Source: Roseicella frigidaeris
Lineage (GTDB): Bacteria > Pseudomonadota > Alphaproteobacteria > Acetobacterales > Acetobacteraceae
Assembly (NCBI RefSeq): GCF_003258945.1
Contig: NZ_QLIX01000001.1
Location: 372,001 to 436,000 of the forward strand
Length of the DNA stretch: 64,000 bases
Direction: 5' to 3'
The position numbers and the translations under genes are program-made. A model generated the notes under the pieces. It saw only the letters and a list, made by a program, of their open reading frames with translations. It did not search any database and was not told the DNA's origin. Within the stretch, counting starts at the first letter, position 1. Each line of letters starts with the position of its first letter. Positions 41,668 to 50,780 of the stretch are shown one piece after another.

Positions 41668-42741
41668 ATGAGCGCCGCCGAAGCGGATGACCGCGCCGAA
41701 TCCATCCGCATGATCCGCGACAGCGCCGCGGCCGTGGTTCCGCCCGATGGCGACCTGAAGCGGATCCGGGCGCTGCGCTTCCAGGAACCCGGCTTCGACC
41801 CGGCCATGCTGCGCCAGATGGGCGAGATGGGCTGGATCGGGCTGCGGGTGCCGGAGGCGCTGGGCGGCGCCGGGCTCGGCCTCGGCGAGATGTGCGCGCT
41901 CGCCGAGGAGCTGGGCCGCGGCCTGGCGCCGGAGCCGCTGATCCAGGCGGCGCTCTCGGCGCAGCTTCTCGCCGCCGCCGGCGGCAAGGGCGCGCTGGCG
42001 AAGCTGCTCTCCGGCGAGGCGCTGCTGCTGACCGCCTGGCAGGAGCGGGCCGATACGCTGGAGGCGCCGGGCACGCCGGAGGCGACGCGGCTCTTCCTGC
42101 CCATGGCGGGGGGCGCCACCGGCTTCCTGCTGCCGGCGCGGATCGGCGACCGCCTCGCCCTGCACGAGGTGCCGGCCTCGGCGGTGCGGCTGGAGACCGC
42201 GCCGACCCAGGATGGCGGCTTCCTCGGCACCATCACGCCGCCGCGCGACCTCGGCACGCCGCTCGCCACGGATATCGGCCCGGCGCTGACGGAGGCGCTG
42301 GACGAAGCGGCGCTGGTGACCGCCGCCTATCTGCTCGGCGGCATGGAGCGGGCCTTCGCCATGACGCTCGACTACCTCCGCACCCGGCAGCAATTCGGCC
42401 GCATCATCGGCACCTTCCAGGCGCTGCAGCACCGCGCCGCCGACCTGAAGATGCAGGTGGCGCTGACCCGCGCCAGCATCGAGGCGGCGGCCGCGGCGCT
42501 CGATGCCGGGGTCCGCGGCGATGCCCGCCGCGCCGCCGTCTCCCGCGCCAAGGCGCGGGCGGCGGAGGCCAGCCTGCTGGTGACGCGCCAGAGCATCCAG
42601 CTGCATGGCGGCATCGGCTACACCGACGACTACGATGTCGGCCTGTTCCTGCGGAAGGCGATGGTGCTGGCCAACCAGTTCGGCAGCGCCGCCCTGCATC
42701 GCCGCCGCTTCATGGCGGTGAGCCCGGAGGTCGAGGCATGA
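41668..42741 (+). CDS. Acyl-CoA dehydrogenase family protein (short form)
   Basis: 357 residues. FAD-dependent desaturase of acyl-CoA, feeding electrons to ETF. The N-terminal helical domain has EPGFDPAMLRQMGEMGWIGLRVPEALGGAGLGLGEMCALAEELGR. The middle is short and variable. The C-terminal domain holds DYLRTRQQFGRIIGTFQALQHRAADLKM and QSIQLHGGIGYTDDYDVGLFLRKA, where FGRI and the Gly-rich HGG(I/M)GYT motif are standard. The candidate catalytic base, usually a Glu in the C-terminal GxxE or YEG segment, is not obvious. It overlaps the next gene by ATGA. Together with the second dehydrogenase it resembles heterodimeric ACAD pairs (inference). Confidence 0.87.
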   Translation: MSAAEADDRAESIRMIRDSAAAVVPPDGDLKRIRALRFQEPGFDPAMLRQMGEMGWIGLRVPEALGGAGLGLGEMCALAEELGRGLAPEPLIQAALSAQLLAAAGGKGALAKLLSGEALLLTAWQERADTLEAPGTPEATRLFLPMAGGATGFLLPARIGDRLALHEVPASAVRLETAPTQDGGFLGTITPPRDLGTPLATDIGPALTEALDEAALVTAAYLLGGMERAFAMTLDYLRTRQQFGRIIGTFQALQHRAADLKMQVALTRASIEAAAAALDAGVRGDARRAAVSRAKARAAEASLLVTRQSIQLHGGIGYTDDYDVGLFLRKAMVLANQFGSAALHRRRFMAVSPEVEA

Positions 42742-43514
42742 GCGCGCCCTCGGCCCTGCGGCTGATCGAGGAGCGGGACGGCGCCGTCCTCATCCTCACC
42801 ATCGACCAGCCGGCGCGGCGCAACGCCCTCGCCATGCCGATCCGCACCGCCATGATCTCGGCGCTGGAGCGGGCGCAGTCGGATGCGGCGATCCGCGCCG
42901 TGGTCGTCACCGGCGCCGGCGGGCATTTCTGCTCGGGCGGCGACATCTCCGGCATGGATGTGGAGAGCGCGCTGGCGGGGCGGGAGCGCATGCGGCTCTC
43001 GCACCAGCTCATCCGCCTGATGGTGCTCGGCAGCCTGCCGGTAGTGGCGGCGGTGGAGGGGTATTGCGTCGGCGCCGGCCTGTCGCTCGCCTGCGCCTCG
43101 GATACCGTGGTGGCGGCCGAGGATGCGCGCTTCGCCGCGGGCTTCGGCAAGATCGGGCTGATGGCCGATCTCGGCCTGCCGCATACCCTGCCGCTGCGCG
43201 TCGGCCAGGGGCGGGCGCGGCAGATCCTGTTCTACCACGGCCAGATGACGGCGCCGGAGGCGGAGCGCATCGGCATCGTCGATGCGGTGGTGCCGAAGGG
43301 CCATGCGCTGGCGACGGCGCTGGAGAAGGCGCGCTTCCTCGCCGAGCAGGCGCCGGCGCCGATGGCGCTGACCAAGCAGATGCTGGGCGAGGGGCTGGAC
43401 CGGGCGCTGGAGCAGGAGCGGCATTTCCAGTCCACCCTGTTCCTGACCGAGGATTTCAAGGAAGGCCGCGCCGCCTTCCTCGGCAAGCGCGCACCGCAAT
43501 TCAAGGGAGCCTGA
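42738..43514 (+). CDS. Enoyl-CoA hydratase/isomerase family protein
   Basis: 258 residues of the crotonase fold. It hydrates or isomerises an enoyl-CoA. ILTIDQPARRNALAMPIRTAMISALERAQ, VVVTGAGGHFCSGGDISGM (oxyanion GG), and the second oxyanion and catalytic region VEGYCVGAGLSLACASDTVVAAEDARFAAGFGKIGLMADLGLPHTLPLRVGQGRARQIL. EARFA is a typical isomerase/hydratase block. ATG 42738 overlaps the preceding stop. The stop is 1 bp from the second dehydrogenase start, so all three genes are translationally coupled. Confidence 0.93.
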   Translation: MSAPSALRLIEERDGAVLILTIDQPARRNALAMPIRTAMISALERAQSDAAIRAVVVTGAGGHFCSGGDISGMDVESALAGRERMRLSHQLIRLMVLGSLPVVAAVEGYCVGAGLSLACASDTVVAAEDARFAAGFGKIGLMADLGLPHTLPLRVGQGRARQILFYHGQMTAPEAERIGIVDAVVPKGHALATALEKARFLAEQAPAPMALTKQMLGEGLDRALEQERHFQSTLFLTEDFKEGRAAFLGKRAPQFKGA

Positions 43515-43515
43515 G

Positions 43516-44685
43516 ATGGACGCCATCCGCATCCCGCCGCCCGCCGAGCTCGACGGGCTGGAGGACGAGCATTTCCGCCAGGTGGTCCGCGCCTTCCTGC
43601 ACGCCAACTACCCCGAGGCGCTGCGCAACCCGCCGAAGCGCCTGCACTGGGCCGAGAACAAGGCCTGGTACATGACGCTGGCCGAGAAGGGCTGGCTCTG
43701 CCCCGGCTGGCCGAAGGAATATGGCGGCCTCGGCCTCTCGCCCTCGAAGCAGATCATCCTGACCGAGGAATACGAGCGCCACGGCGTCGCCCGCACCAAC
43801 GACCACGGCATCGTCATGCTGGGCCCGCTGGTGATCAAATACGGCACCGAGGCGCAGAAGCAGCGCTTCCTGCCGAAGATCCTGACCGGCGAGCATATCT
43901 GGTGCCAGGGCTATTCCGAGCCGAATGCCGGCTCCGACCTCGCGGCGCTGCGCACCGAGGCGGTGCTGGACGGCGACCACTACGTGGTCAACGGCCAGAA
44001 GATCTGGACCACCCTGGCGATGGACGCCAACTGGATCTTCCTGCTGGTCCGCACCGACAAGACTGCGAAGAAGCAGGAGGGCATCTCCTTCCTCCTCGTG
44101 GACATGAACACGCCCGGCATCACCGTGCGGCCGATCATCAACCTCGAGATGCATGACGAGTTCTGCGAGACCTTCTTCGACAATGTCCGCGTGCCGAAGG
44201 AGAACCTGGTCGGCCAGCTCAACAAGGGCTGGGACATGGCCAAGGCGCTGCTCGGCTTCGAGCGGATCTTCCTCGGCTCGCCGCGGCAATCGGGCTATGC
44301 GCTGTCGCGGCTGAAGATCCTGGCCGAGCGCATGGGCGTCTGGGAGGAGGCCGGCTTCCAGGACCAGTATGCGCGGCTGCGGCTGGAATTCGAGGATCTG
44401 AAGGCGCTCTACGGCACCTTCGTGGACCGGCTGAAGCGCGGCCAGTCCCTCGGCCCGGATGTCTCCATGCTGAAGATCATCCAGACCGAGCTGTTCCAGA
44501 AGATCACCGACACCATGCTGGAGATCGCCGGCGAGAATGCCGGGCTGCTGGAGCCGCTGGACGGCAACCGCGACCTCAATATCGGCGGCCTCTACATCCA
44601 GGCGCGGCCGGCGACGATCTATGGCGGCTCCAACGAGATCCAGCGGAACATCCTGAGCAAGAACGTCCTCGAACTGCCGGGCTGA
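43516..44685 (+). CDS. Acyl-CoA dehydrogenase family protein
   Basis: 389 residues, full-length ACAD. WLCPGWPKEYGGLGLSPSKQIILTEEYERHGVARTNDHGIVMLGPLVIKYGTEAQKQRFLPKILTGEHIWCQGYSEPNAGSDLAALRTEA has the FAD-binding block. QKIWTTLAMDANWIFLLVRTD, VGQLNKGWDMAKALLGFER and the C-terminal YGGSNEIQRNILSKNVLELPG (with the NEIQR motif). Closest to the FadE/AidB-type long group often found with PaaF-like hydratases. It ends the catabolic run; a large hairpin repeat region starts 44 bp after its stop. Confidence 0.94.
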   Translation: MDAIRIPPPAELDGLEDEHFRQVVRAFLHANYPEALRNPPKRLHWAENKAWYMTLAEKGWLCPGWPKEYGGLGLSPSKQIILTEEYERHGVARTNDHGIVMLGPLVIKYGTEAQKQRFLPKILTGEHIWCQGYSEPNAGSDLAALRTEAVLDGDHYVVNGQKIWTTLAMDANWIFLLVRTDKTAKKQEGISFLLVDMNTPGITVRPIINLEMHDEFCETFFDNVRVPKENLVGQLNKGWDMAKALLGFERIFLGSPRQSGYALSRLKILAERMGVWEEAGFQDQYARLRLEFEDLKALYGTFVDRLKRGQSLGPDVSMLKIIQTELFQKITDTMLEIAGENAGLLEPLDGNRDLNIGGLYIQARPATIYGGSNEIQRNILSKNVLELPG

Positions 44686-44728
44686 CCGGGCCATGGTCCG
44701 CGAACCCGGGTGAGCGGATCGTGGTCTG

Positions 44729-44936
44729 GAGCAGATCCCGTTCGAGTGGAAACACTCGAACGGGTGAAGATGCTCCGAAAACAGGAGCCCAGGGCGCTTC
44801 CTGTGAACCGGTGTTCACGGGAAGCGCCCTAGAGTATGTCCTGCGAACTTCCGTTCACCTGCAATGCTCTAGGTATTTGTCTTTACGAGCATCTTCACCT
44901 GTCCGGATGAGGTCATCCGGACAGGATCTGCTCTAG
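44729..44936 (+). repeat. Composite hairpin repeat, copy 6 (A, B-like, B-reverse, A-reverse), 208 bp
   Basis: A forward (44729-44775) with perfect stem CCCGTTCGAGTG-gaaa-CACTCGAACGGG (44737-44764). A strong 17-bp hairpin (44792-44829, GGGCGCTTCCTGTGAAC paired to GTTCACGGGAAGCGCCC with one T-G pair). Then B reverse (44829-44872) and A reverse (44887-44936, stem CCTGTCCGGATG-aggt-CATCCGGACAGG). It fills the gap between convergent operons, and its CTAG forms the cysA stop codon. It could act as a bidirectional terminator. Confidence 0.9.
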
Positions 44937-46030
44937 AGAACCGGCGCGGCCCGCAGCGGCCGCGCCTCGGCCCGGCCGCCGCCGGCGCCGAAGACCTGGG
45001 CGCCGGCGATGTGCAGCCGGCAGGGCGCGCCGCGCGCCGCCCGCGCCTCGCTGCCCGGGGCGAGCCGCGCCTCCAGCGTCACGCCGCCCAGCGTCAGCAC
45101 GGCCCGCCTCTCGCCCTCGGCCGTCACCCGCAGCAGCTCGATCGCCGCCGGCGGCGCCCCGCCCGGCGCCTCGGCCAGCGCCTCCGCCACCACCGCGCCG
45201 GGGCGGAGGAAGGCGGTGGCCGGGCCATCCGGCAGCGCCGCCCGCAGCGGCGGCAGCGGCAGGCTGCCGAAGCGCAGCACGCCCGCGCGCACCTCCCCCT
45301 CCAGCCGCGCCGCATGGCCGATGAAGCCGGCGACGAAGGGCGTCGCCGGCGCCGCCAGCAAGGCGGCGGGCGGATCGAACTGCACCACCCGGCCGCGCTC
45401 CATCACCGCCACCCGGTCGGCCAGCTCCATCGCCTCCTCCTGGTCATGGGTGACGAGGAGGGTGGTGAGGCCGAGCCGGTCGTGCAGCCCGCGCAGCCAG
45501 CGCCGGACATCGCGGCGCACCAGCGCATCCAGCGCGCCGAAGGGCTCGTCGAGCAGCAGCAGGTGCGGCTCGATCGCCAGCGCCCGGGCCAGCGCCACGC
45601 GCTGCCGCTGGCCGCCCGAGACCTGGTCGGGGTAGCGCCGCTCCAGCTCCGGGATCTGCACGAGCTGCAGCAGCTCCCGCACCCGCCGCGCCGTCTCCGC
45701 CCGGTCCGGCCGGGCGGCGCGGGGGCGGACGCGCAGGCCGAAGGCGACGTTCTCGAAGATCGTCATGTGGCGGAACAGCGCGTAGTTCTGGAACACCACG
45801 CCGATGTTGCGCGCGCGCGCCGGCACCCCCGCCATGCTGCGGCCGGCGATCCGCACCTCGCCGGCCTCGCTGCCCTCGAGCCCGGCCAGGATGCGCAGCA
45901 GGGTGCTCTTGCCCGAGCCGGACGGGCCGAGCAGGGCGGCGAACTCGCCCTCCGCCAGGGCGAACGAGACGCCATCGAGCGCCGTGGCGGCGCCGAAGCG
46001 GCGAACCAGGCCGGTGACGGTGACCGTCAT
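44933..46030 (-). CDS. cysA: Sulfate/thiosulfate ABC transporter ATP-binding protein
   Basis: 365 residues. Walker [10 protein letters not shown] (about residue 38), Q-loop [22 protein letters not shown], signature [32 protein letters not shown] and H-loop THDQEEA. The C-terminal 125 residues hold a TOBE-like domain ([40 protein letters not shown]). CysA energises sulfate import. Placed after cysT and cysW with 4-bp ATGA overlap to cysW. Start ATG is at 46028-46030. The stop codon lies in the hairpin repeat. Confidence 0.93.
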   Translation of the reverse strand: MTVTVTGLVRRFGAATALDGVSFALAEGEFAALLGPSGSGKSTLLRILAGLEGSEAGEVRIAGRSMAGVPARARNIGVVFQNYALFRHMTIFENVAFGLRVRPRAARPDRAETARRVRELLQLVQIPELERRYPDQVSGGQRQRVALARALAIEPHLLLLDEPFGALDALVRRDVRRWLRGLHDRLGLTTLLVTHDQEEAMELADRVAVMERGRVVQFDPPAALLAAPATPFVAGFIGHAARLEGEVRAGVLRFGSLPLPPLRAALPDGPATAFLRPGAVVAEALAEAPGGAPPAAIELLRVTAEGERRAVLTLGGVTLEARLAPGSEARAARGAPCRLHIAGAQVFGAGGGRAEARPLRAAPVL

Positions 46031-46884
46031 GCCGCGTCTCCCGTACCCTCTCCCAGGCGGCGGCCGGTCAGGCGCTCCAGTGCCGTCTTGGCCGCGAGCG
46101 TCGCCAGGCCGAGCAGCGCCAGCAAGGCGGCGACGGCGAAGGCCCCGGCGAACTGGTACTCGTTGTACAGGATCTCGACATGCAGCGGCACGGTGTTCGT
46201 CTGGCCGCGGATATGGCCGGAGACGACCGAAACCGCGCCGAACTCGCCCATCGCCCGGGCATTGCAGAGCAGCACGCCGGAGAGCAGCGCCCATTGCACG
46301 TTCGGCAGCGTCACCCGGCGGAAGACCTGCCAGCCGGAGGCGCCGAGCGTCGCCGCCGCCTCCTCCTCCGTCCGCCCCTGCTCCTGCATCAGCGGCAGCA
46401 CGGTGCGGGCGACGAAGGGGAAGGTGACGAAGAGGGTCGCCAGCACCAGGCCTGGCAGGGCGAAGACGATCTGGATGTCCCGCGCCTGCAGCCAGGGGCC
46501 GAACCAGCCCTGCAGGCCGAAGAGCAGCACGAAGACCAGGCCGGAGATCACCGGCGAGACGGAGAAGGGCAGCTCGATCAGGGTCGTCAGCAGCCGCCGC
46601 CCCGGGAAGTCGTGCTTGGCGATGCACCAGGCGGCGGCGAGCCCGCCGACCAGGTTCACCGGCACGGTGATGGCGGCGACCAGCAGGGTGAGGCGGATGG
46701 CGGAGAGCGTGTCGGGATCGGCCAGCGCCGCCGTCGCCACGCCCCAGCCGCGCCGCAGCGCCTCGGCGAAGACCACGGCGAGCGGCAGAGCCAGCAGCAG
46801 CAGCCCGACCAGCAGCGCCGCGCCGGCCAGGAGGGCGCGGACCCAGGCGGGATCGGCGATGCCGGGCCGCTCGCTCATGCCCAA
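46027..46884 (-). CDS. cysW: Sulfate ABC transporter permease CysW
   Basis: 285 residues with six membrane helices. [89 protein letters not shown] and the ABC permease EAA loop [34 protein letters not shown] are present, as is [15 protein letters not shown], diagnostic of CysW. Forms the channel with CysT. The start at ATG 46884 could also be ATG 46878 (MSERPG). It is 18 bp from cysT. Confidence 0.93.
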   Translation of the reverse strand: MGMSERPGIADPAWVRALLAGAALLVGLLLLALPLAVVFAEALRRGWGVATAALADPDTLSAIRLTLLVAAITVPVNLVGGLAAAWCIAKHDFPGRRLLTTLIELPFSVSPVISGLVFVLLFGLQGWFGPWLQARDIQIVFALPGLVLATLFVTFPFVARTVLPLMQEQGRTEEEAAATLGASGWQVFRRVTLPNVQWALLSGVLLCNARAMGEFGAVSVVSGHIRGQTNTVPLHVEILYNEYQFAGAFAVAALLALLGLATLAAKTALERLTGRRLGEGTGDAA

Positions 46885-46902
46885 CCCCTCATGCCCGGCC
46901 CC

Positions 46903-47757
46903 TCATGCCCGGCCCCGGCGCAGCGCGCGTTGCAGCAGGTTGAGGCCGAGCAGCACCGGGAAGGCGAGCAGCAGCATGGCCAGCCCGACCGCCGCCGCCC
47001 CGGCATAGTCGAACTGCTCCAGCCGCACCACGATCAGCAGCGGCGCGATCTCGCTGACCAGCGGCATGTTGCCGGCGATGAAGATCACGCTGCCATATTC
47101 GCCGACGGCACGGGCGAAGGCGAGGGCGAAGCCGGCCAGCAGCGCCGGCCAGAGGGCGGGCAGCACGACGCGGGCCAGGGTCTGCGGCCGGCTGGCGCCG
47201 AGCGTTGCCGCCGCCTCCTCCGCCTCCGGGCCCGTGTCGCGCAGCACCGGTTCGACGGTGCGGGCGACGAAGGGCAGGCCGACGAAGACCAGCGCCGCGA
47301 CGATGCCCCAGGGGGTGAAGGCGATGCGCCAGCCGAAGGCCGCCGCGAGCAGCGCGCCGAGCCAGCCATTCGGCGCAAGGAGGGCGGTCAGCGCGATGCC
47401 GGCGACGGCCGTCGGCAGGGCGAAGGGCAGGTCGATCGCCGCGTCCAGCAGGCCGCGGCCGGGGAAGCGCAGCCGGGTGATCGCCCAGGCCAGCAGCAGG
47501 CCGAGCGGCAGGTCGATGGCGGCCGCGAGCAGCGCCGCGCCGAAGGAGAGCCGCAGCGCCGCCAGCACCCGCGGCTCCGTCACCGAGTCCCAGACCCCGG
47601 CCAGGCCCAGCTCCCAGGGCCGGACCAGCAGCGTCGCCAGCGGCAGCAGGACGATGAGGCCAAGCCAGAGCAGGGTGATGCCGAGGGAGAGGCCGAAGCC
47701 CGGGATGGCGCGCACCCGCACGCCCCGGGTGGGGAGCGGGAGGGTGCCGGCGCTCAT
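46903..47757 (-). CDS. cysT: Sulfate ABC transporter permease CysT (CysU)
   Basis: 284 residues. IPGFGLSLGITLLWLGLIVLLPLATLLVRPWELG is the typical N-terminal helix. AAAIDLPLGLLLAWAITRLRFPGRGLLDAAIDLPFALPTAVAGIALTALL follows, then the EAA loop [53 protein letters not shown], the latter diagnostic of CysT. The start is ATG 47755-47757; the open frame upstream to 47808 overlaps the binding-protein gene and is probably not used. Confidence 0.93.
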   Translation of the reverse strand: MSAGTLPLPTRGVRVRAIPGFGLSLGITLLWLGLIVLLPLATLLVRPWELGLAGVWDSVTEPRVLAALRLSFGAALLAAAIDLPLGLLLAWAITRLRFPGRGLLDAAIDLPFALPTAVAGIALTALLAPNGWLGALLAAAFGWRIAFTPWGIVAALVFVGLPFVARTVEPVLRDTGPEAEEAAATLGASRPQTLARVVLPALWPALLAGFALAFARAVGEYGSVIFIAGNMPLVSEIAPLLIVVRLEQFDYAGAAAVGLAMLLLAFPVLLGLNLLQRALRRGRA

Positions 47758-47767
47758 CGGTTGGTGC

Positions 47768-48793
47768 TCATCGGCCTGGCTTGTAGAGCTGGTCGAAGAC
47801 GCCGCCATCGGCGAAATGCCGCCGCTGCGCCTCGCCCCAGCCGCCGAAGGCGCCGTCCACCGTCACCAGCTCCATGGCCGGGAAGAGGGCGGCATGGGCG
47901 GCGAGCAGCGCCGCATCGCGCGGCCGGTAGAAATGCTTCGCCGCCAGCGCCTGGCCCTCCGGCGCGTAGAGGCCCTGCAGATAGGCCTCGGCCAGGTCGC
48001 GCGTGCCGCGGCGCTCGGCATTGCGGTCGACGACCGCGACCGAGGGCTCGGCCAGGATGGAGAGCGAGGGGGTGACGATCTCCACCTTGGCGCCGGCGAA
48101 TTCCTGCAAGGCCAGATGCGCCTCGTTCTCCCAGGCCAGCAGCACGTCGCCCTGGCCGCGCTGGACGAAGCTGGTGGTGGAGCCGCGGGCGCCGGTGTCG
48201 AGCACCGGCACGTTGCGGTAGAGCCGGCCGAGGAATTCCTCGGCCGCGCGGTCGTCGCCGCCCGGCTGCCGCAGCGCCCAGGCCCAGGCCGCGAGGTAGT
48301 TCCAGCGCGCCCCGCCGGAGGTCTTCGGGTTCGGGGTGATGACGCCGATACCGGGCTTCACCAGGTCGCCCCAGTCGCGGATGCCCTTCGGGTTCCCCTG
48401 CCGCACCAGGAAGGTGATGGTGCTGGTGTAGGGCGCGCTGTTGTGCGGCAGCCGGGTGATCCAGTCGCGGGCGATCAGCCCGCGCTCGGCGATGGCGTCG
48501 ACGTCATAGGCGAGGGCGAGGGTGACGACATCGGCGGCGAGCCCGTCGATCACCGAGCGCGCCTGCCGGCCGGAGCCGCCATGCGAGGTGTTCACCCGCA
48601 CCGCCTGCCCGGTCCGCGCCTGCCAGGCCTTGGCGAAGCCGGCATTGTAGTCCCGGTAGAGCTCGCGCGTCGGGTCGTAGGAGACGTTCAGCAGCTCGCG
48701 CGCCGCCTGCGCCCGGGCGGGCGCGGCGGCGAGCAGGGCGGGGGCCGCCAGCAGGGCGCGGCGGGGAAGCGGTGGGAGGCGGGATCCAGGCAT
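47768..48793 (-). CDS. sbp: Sulfate-binding protein (Sbp/CysP type)
   Basis: 341 residues. Leader with [20 protein letters not shown] (signal peptide, cleavage near ARA-QA). [67 protein letters not shown] and [19 protein letters not shown] are classical sulfate/thiosulfate-binding protein blocks, ending [14 protein letters not shown] and [21 protein letters not shown]. First gene of the sbp-cysT-cysW-cysA operon, which runs leftward. Codon and promoter evidence: ATG 48791-48793, promoter at 48878-48906. Confidence 0.95.
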   Translation of the reverse strand: MPGSRLPPLPRRALLAAPALLAAAPARAQAARELLNVSYDPTRELYRDYNAGFAKAWQARTGQAVRVNTSHGGSGRQARSVIDGLAADVVTLALAYDVDAIAERGLIARDWITRLPHNSAPYTSTITFLVRQGNPKGIRDWGDLVKPGIGVITPNPKTSGGARWNYLAAWAWALRQPGGDDRAAEEFLGRLYRNVPVLDTGARGSTTSFVQRGQGDVLLAWENEAHLALQEFAGAKVEIVTPSLSILAEPSVAVVDRNAERRGTRDLAEAYLQGLYAPEGQALAAKHFYRPRDAALLAAHAALFPAMELVTVDGAFGGWGEAQRRHFADGGVFDQLYKPGR

Positions 48794-48877
48794 GGGTGGC
48801 GTCTCCTGGCAACGGGCGGGGGCGGCAGCCCGGCAAACCCCGTATTGCAAACGCGCAATGTGTCCGAAACTCCGAGA

Positions 48878-48906
48878 ATTAACGATTCGATCTGGAGTTT
48901 GGTCAA
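48878..48906 (-). promoter_or_regulatory. Sigma70-like promoter of the sulfate operon
   Basis: On the minus strand, TTGACC (48901-48906) and GTTAAT (48878-48883) are separated by 17 bp and lie in the only AT-rich stretch nearby, about 85 bp upstream of the sbp start. A TTGG...CCAA palindrome overlaps the -35. Regulation by sulfur supply is expected but no known operator is identified. Confidence 0.55.
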
Positions 48907-48965
48907 CCAAAATAACAGAACATGATTGTGGATATCGTCCCGCGCCGCGGCCTGGGGCTGCAACC

Positions 48966-50090
48966 CTACAACGCGGCACCCCCGGCGCGGTCGAAGGTCA
49001 CCGCCTTGATCACCGCCCAGACCGGCCGCCCCGGGGCGAGCTGCAACCGGGCCACGCTGTCACGGGTGACGCGCGAGAGCAGCTCGGCCTCGCCGACGCG
49101 CAGCCGCAGGAAGGCCTCGTGCGGCGAGGGCGCCTCGCCGATCGCCAGCAGCGTCGCCGGCAGCAGGTTCTGGGTGGAGAGGCCCTGCGGCTTCTCGGTC
49201 GCCACCGCCACGTCGCGCGCCCGGAGGCGCACCCGCGCCCGCGTGCCGACCGGGTCCTCGCGCAGCGGCAGGGTCAGCTCGCCCCCCGCGAAGCCGAGCC
49301 GCGTCAGGCCGCGCTCCGGCGCATGAGCCAGCACCCGGCAGGGCAGCAGCGCGCCGGCGTCGCGGCGCAGCGCGAGCGGCAGGTCGGTGCGCAGCGACAG
49401 CGCCTCCACCGTGCCCTCGGCCAGCAGCCGCCCCGCCTGCATCAGCACCAGCCGGTCGGCCAGCGCGTCCACCTCCTCCATGGCATGGGTGACGTAGAGG
49501 ATCGGCAGGCCGGCGCCCTGGCGCAGCCGCGCCAGGAAGGGCAGCACCTCGGCCCGCCGCCCGGCATCGAGGGCGGCGAGCGGCTCGTCCATCAGCAGCA
49601 GCCGCGGCCGGGCGAGCAGGGCGCGGCCGAGCGCGACGCGCTGCCGCTCGCCGCCGGAGAGCCGGCCGGGGCGGCGGCCGAGCAGCGGGCCGATGCCGAG
49701 CAGCGCCACCACCTCCTCGAAGCCGGGGCCGGTGGCGCCGGCTGGGGCGCGCCGCAGCCCGTAGCGCAGGTTGGTCTCGACGCTGAGATGCGGGAAGAGC
49801 CGCGCATCCTGGAAGACGACGCCGCAGCGCCGCCGCTCGGCCGGCACCGCGACGCCCCGCGCCGTGTCGAGCAGCGCCACGCCATCCAGCGCGATGCGGC
49901 CCTCCTGCGGTCGCAGCAGCCCGGCGACGGCGGCGAGCACGGTGCTCTTGCCGCAGCCCGAGGGGCCGAAGAGCGCGGTGACGCCGCTGGTGGGCTCGGC
50001 GAAGGCGATGTCGAGCGAGAAGCCGTCCGGCTCCGCCCCCGCCTGGCGCGGCCGGGGTCCGAAGCGATGGCGCAGCGCGACCTCGAGCAT
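48966..50090 (-). CDS. modC: Molybdenum ABC transporter ATP-binding protein
   Basis: 374 residues. [16 protein letters not shown] Walker A near residue 43, [20 protein letters not shown]-loop, [47 protein letters not shown] signature and Walker [19 protein letters not shown]-loop. The C-terminal region from about 295 is a molybdate-binding TOBE domain ([33 protein letters not shown] and [33 protein letters not shown]), which marks it as ModC rather than CysA. modA and modB are not adjacent in the window. The preceding gene on this strand is a DUF1810 gene, not part of a mod operon. Confidence 0.93.
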   Translation of the reverse strand: MLEVALRHRFGPRPRQAGAEPDGFSLDIAFAEPTSGVTALFGPSGCGKSTVLAAVAGLLRPQEGRIALDGVALLDTARGVAVPAERRRCGVVFQDARLFPHLSVETNLRYGLRRAPAGATGPGFEEVVALLGIGPLLGRRPGRLSGGERQRVALGRALLARPRLLLMDEPLAALDAGRRAEVLPFLARLRQGAGLPILYVTHAMEEVDALADRLVLMQAGRLLAEGTVEALSLRTDLPLALRRDAGALLPCRVLAHAPERGLTRLGFAGGELTLPLREDPVGTRARVRLRARDVAVATEKPQGLSTQNLLPATLLAIGEAPSPHEAFLRLRVGEAELLSRVTRDSVARLQLAPGRPVWAVIKAVTFDRAGGAAL

Positions 50091-50217
50091 CAGCCGCGAT
50101 CCGGGCCGGTCACGCGGCGGCGGGTGGGAAGGCGCATGCGAGGGGTCCGGCGGGCATGGTCTCCCGCCGGCAATACCGCCTGGCGCCGCCGGCGTCGATG
50201 ACGCAGGCGGCGCGGCG

Positions 50218-50670
50218 TCAGCCGCGCGCCGCGTCCTCGCGCAGCAATGCCAGCGTCCGTGGGTCCGGCTGGCCGTCGCAGTAGCGGCGCAGGGCGTCGC
50301 CGAAGGCCGGCTCCGCCGGCCGCGCGGCGGCGAAGAGCGTCATGCAGGAGCGGAATTTCATGTCGTCCGGGCTGCCGAAGACGGCATGCGCCGACCGGCC
50401 CTCGACGCGGTTGACGAGGCCGGTGCAGTCCAGCAGCCGCGGCCCGAGCAGGGGATGCGCCAGATAGGCCGCCGCCTCGGCGAGGCCGGCGAGGCCGTAA
50501 TGCCGCGCCATGGCGCTCTGCCCGAGGCCGCGGAGCTGCGGGAAGACGAACCACATCCAGTGGCTCTGCTTCCGCCCCGCCGCGAGTTCGGCGCGAACCT
50601 GGTCGAGCACCGGCTCCTGGGCGGCGACGAAGCGCGCGAGGTCGAAGGGGTCGGACGGGTCGGCTGCCAT
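50218..50670 (-). CDS. DUF1810 family protein
   Basis: 150 residues of the DUF1810 family, function not established. FDLARFVAAQEPVLDQVRAELAAGRKQSHWMWFVFPQLRGLG, SAMARHYGL and LGPRLLDCTGLVNRVEG, then DDMKFRSCMTLFAAA are family blocks. No signal peptide. It starts at ATG 50668-50670. It is divergent from the APH-like kinase gene at 50781 and 127 bp upstream of modC on the same strand. Confidence 0.85.
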   Translation of the reverse strand: MAADPSDPFDLARFVAAQEPVLDQVRAELAAGRKQSHWMWFVFPQLRGLGQSAMARHYGLAGLAEAAAYLAHPLLGPRLLDCTGLVNRVEGRSAHAVFGSPDDMKFRSCMTLFAAARPAEPAFGDALRRYCDGQPDPRTLALLREDAARG

Positions 50671-50780
50671 GCCCGGGGCAACGCCCGGGCGGCCTGCCCG
50701 GTTTGTCGCGCGGCTTGACACGGCCCGGTTGCGGCGCAGGCTGGCCGGCAAGGGAACGCAACCGAGGGGGAGGAGGCGGG

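Noticed and set aside
38703-42269. Minus-strand open frame of 1188 residues
   Set aside because: It is antisense to six recognisable genes and carries no motif or ribosome site.
31757-44936. Repeats as ends of an insertion sequence
   Set aside because: There is no transposase frame between or near copies, no fixed target duplication, and the elements are themselves structured; they look like non-autonomous palindromic repeats.
45011-48925. Long plus-strand frames across the sulfate transporter
   Set aside because: They are antisense to cysA, cysW, cysT and sbp, with low-complexity His/Gln/Arg sequence.
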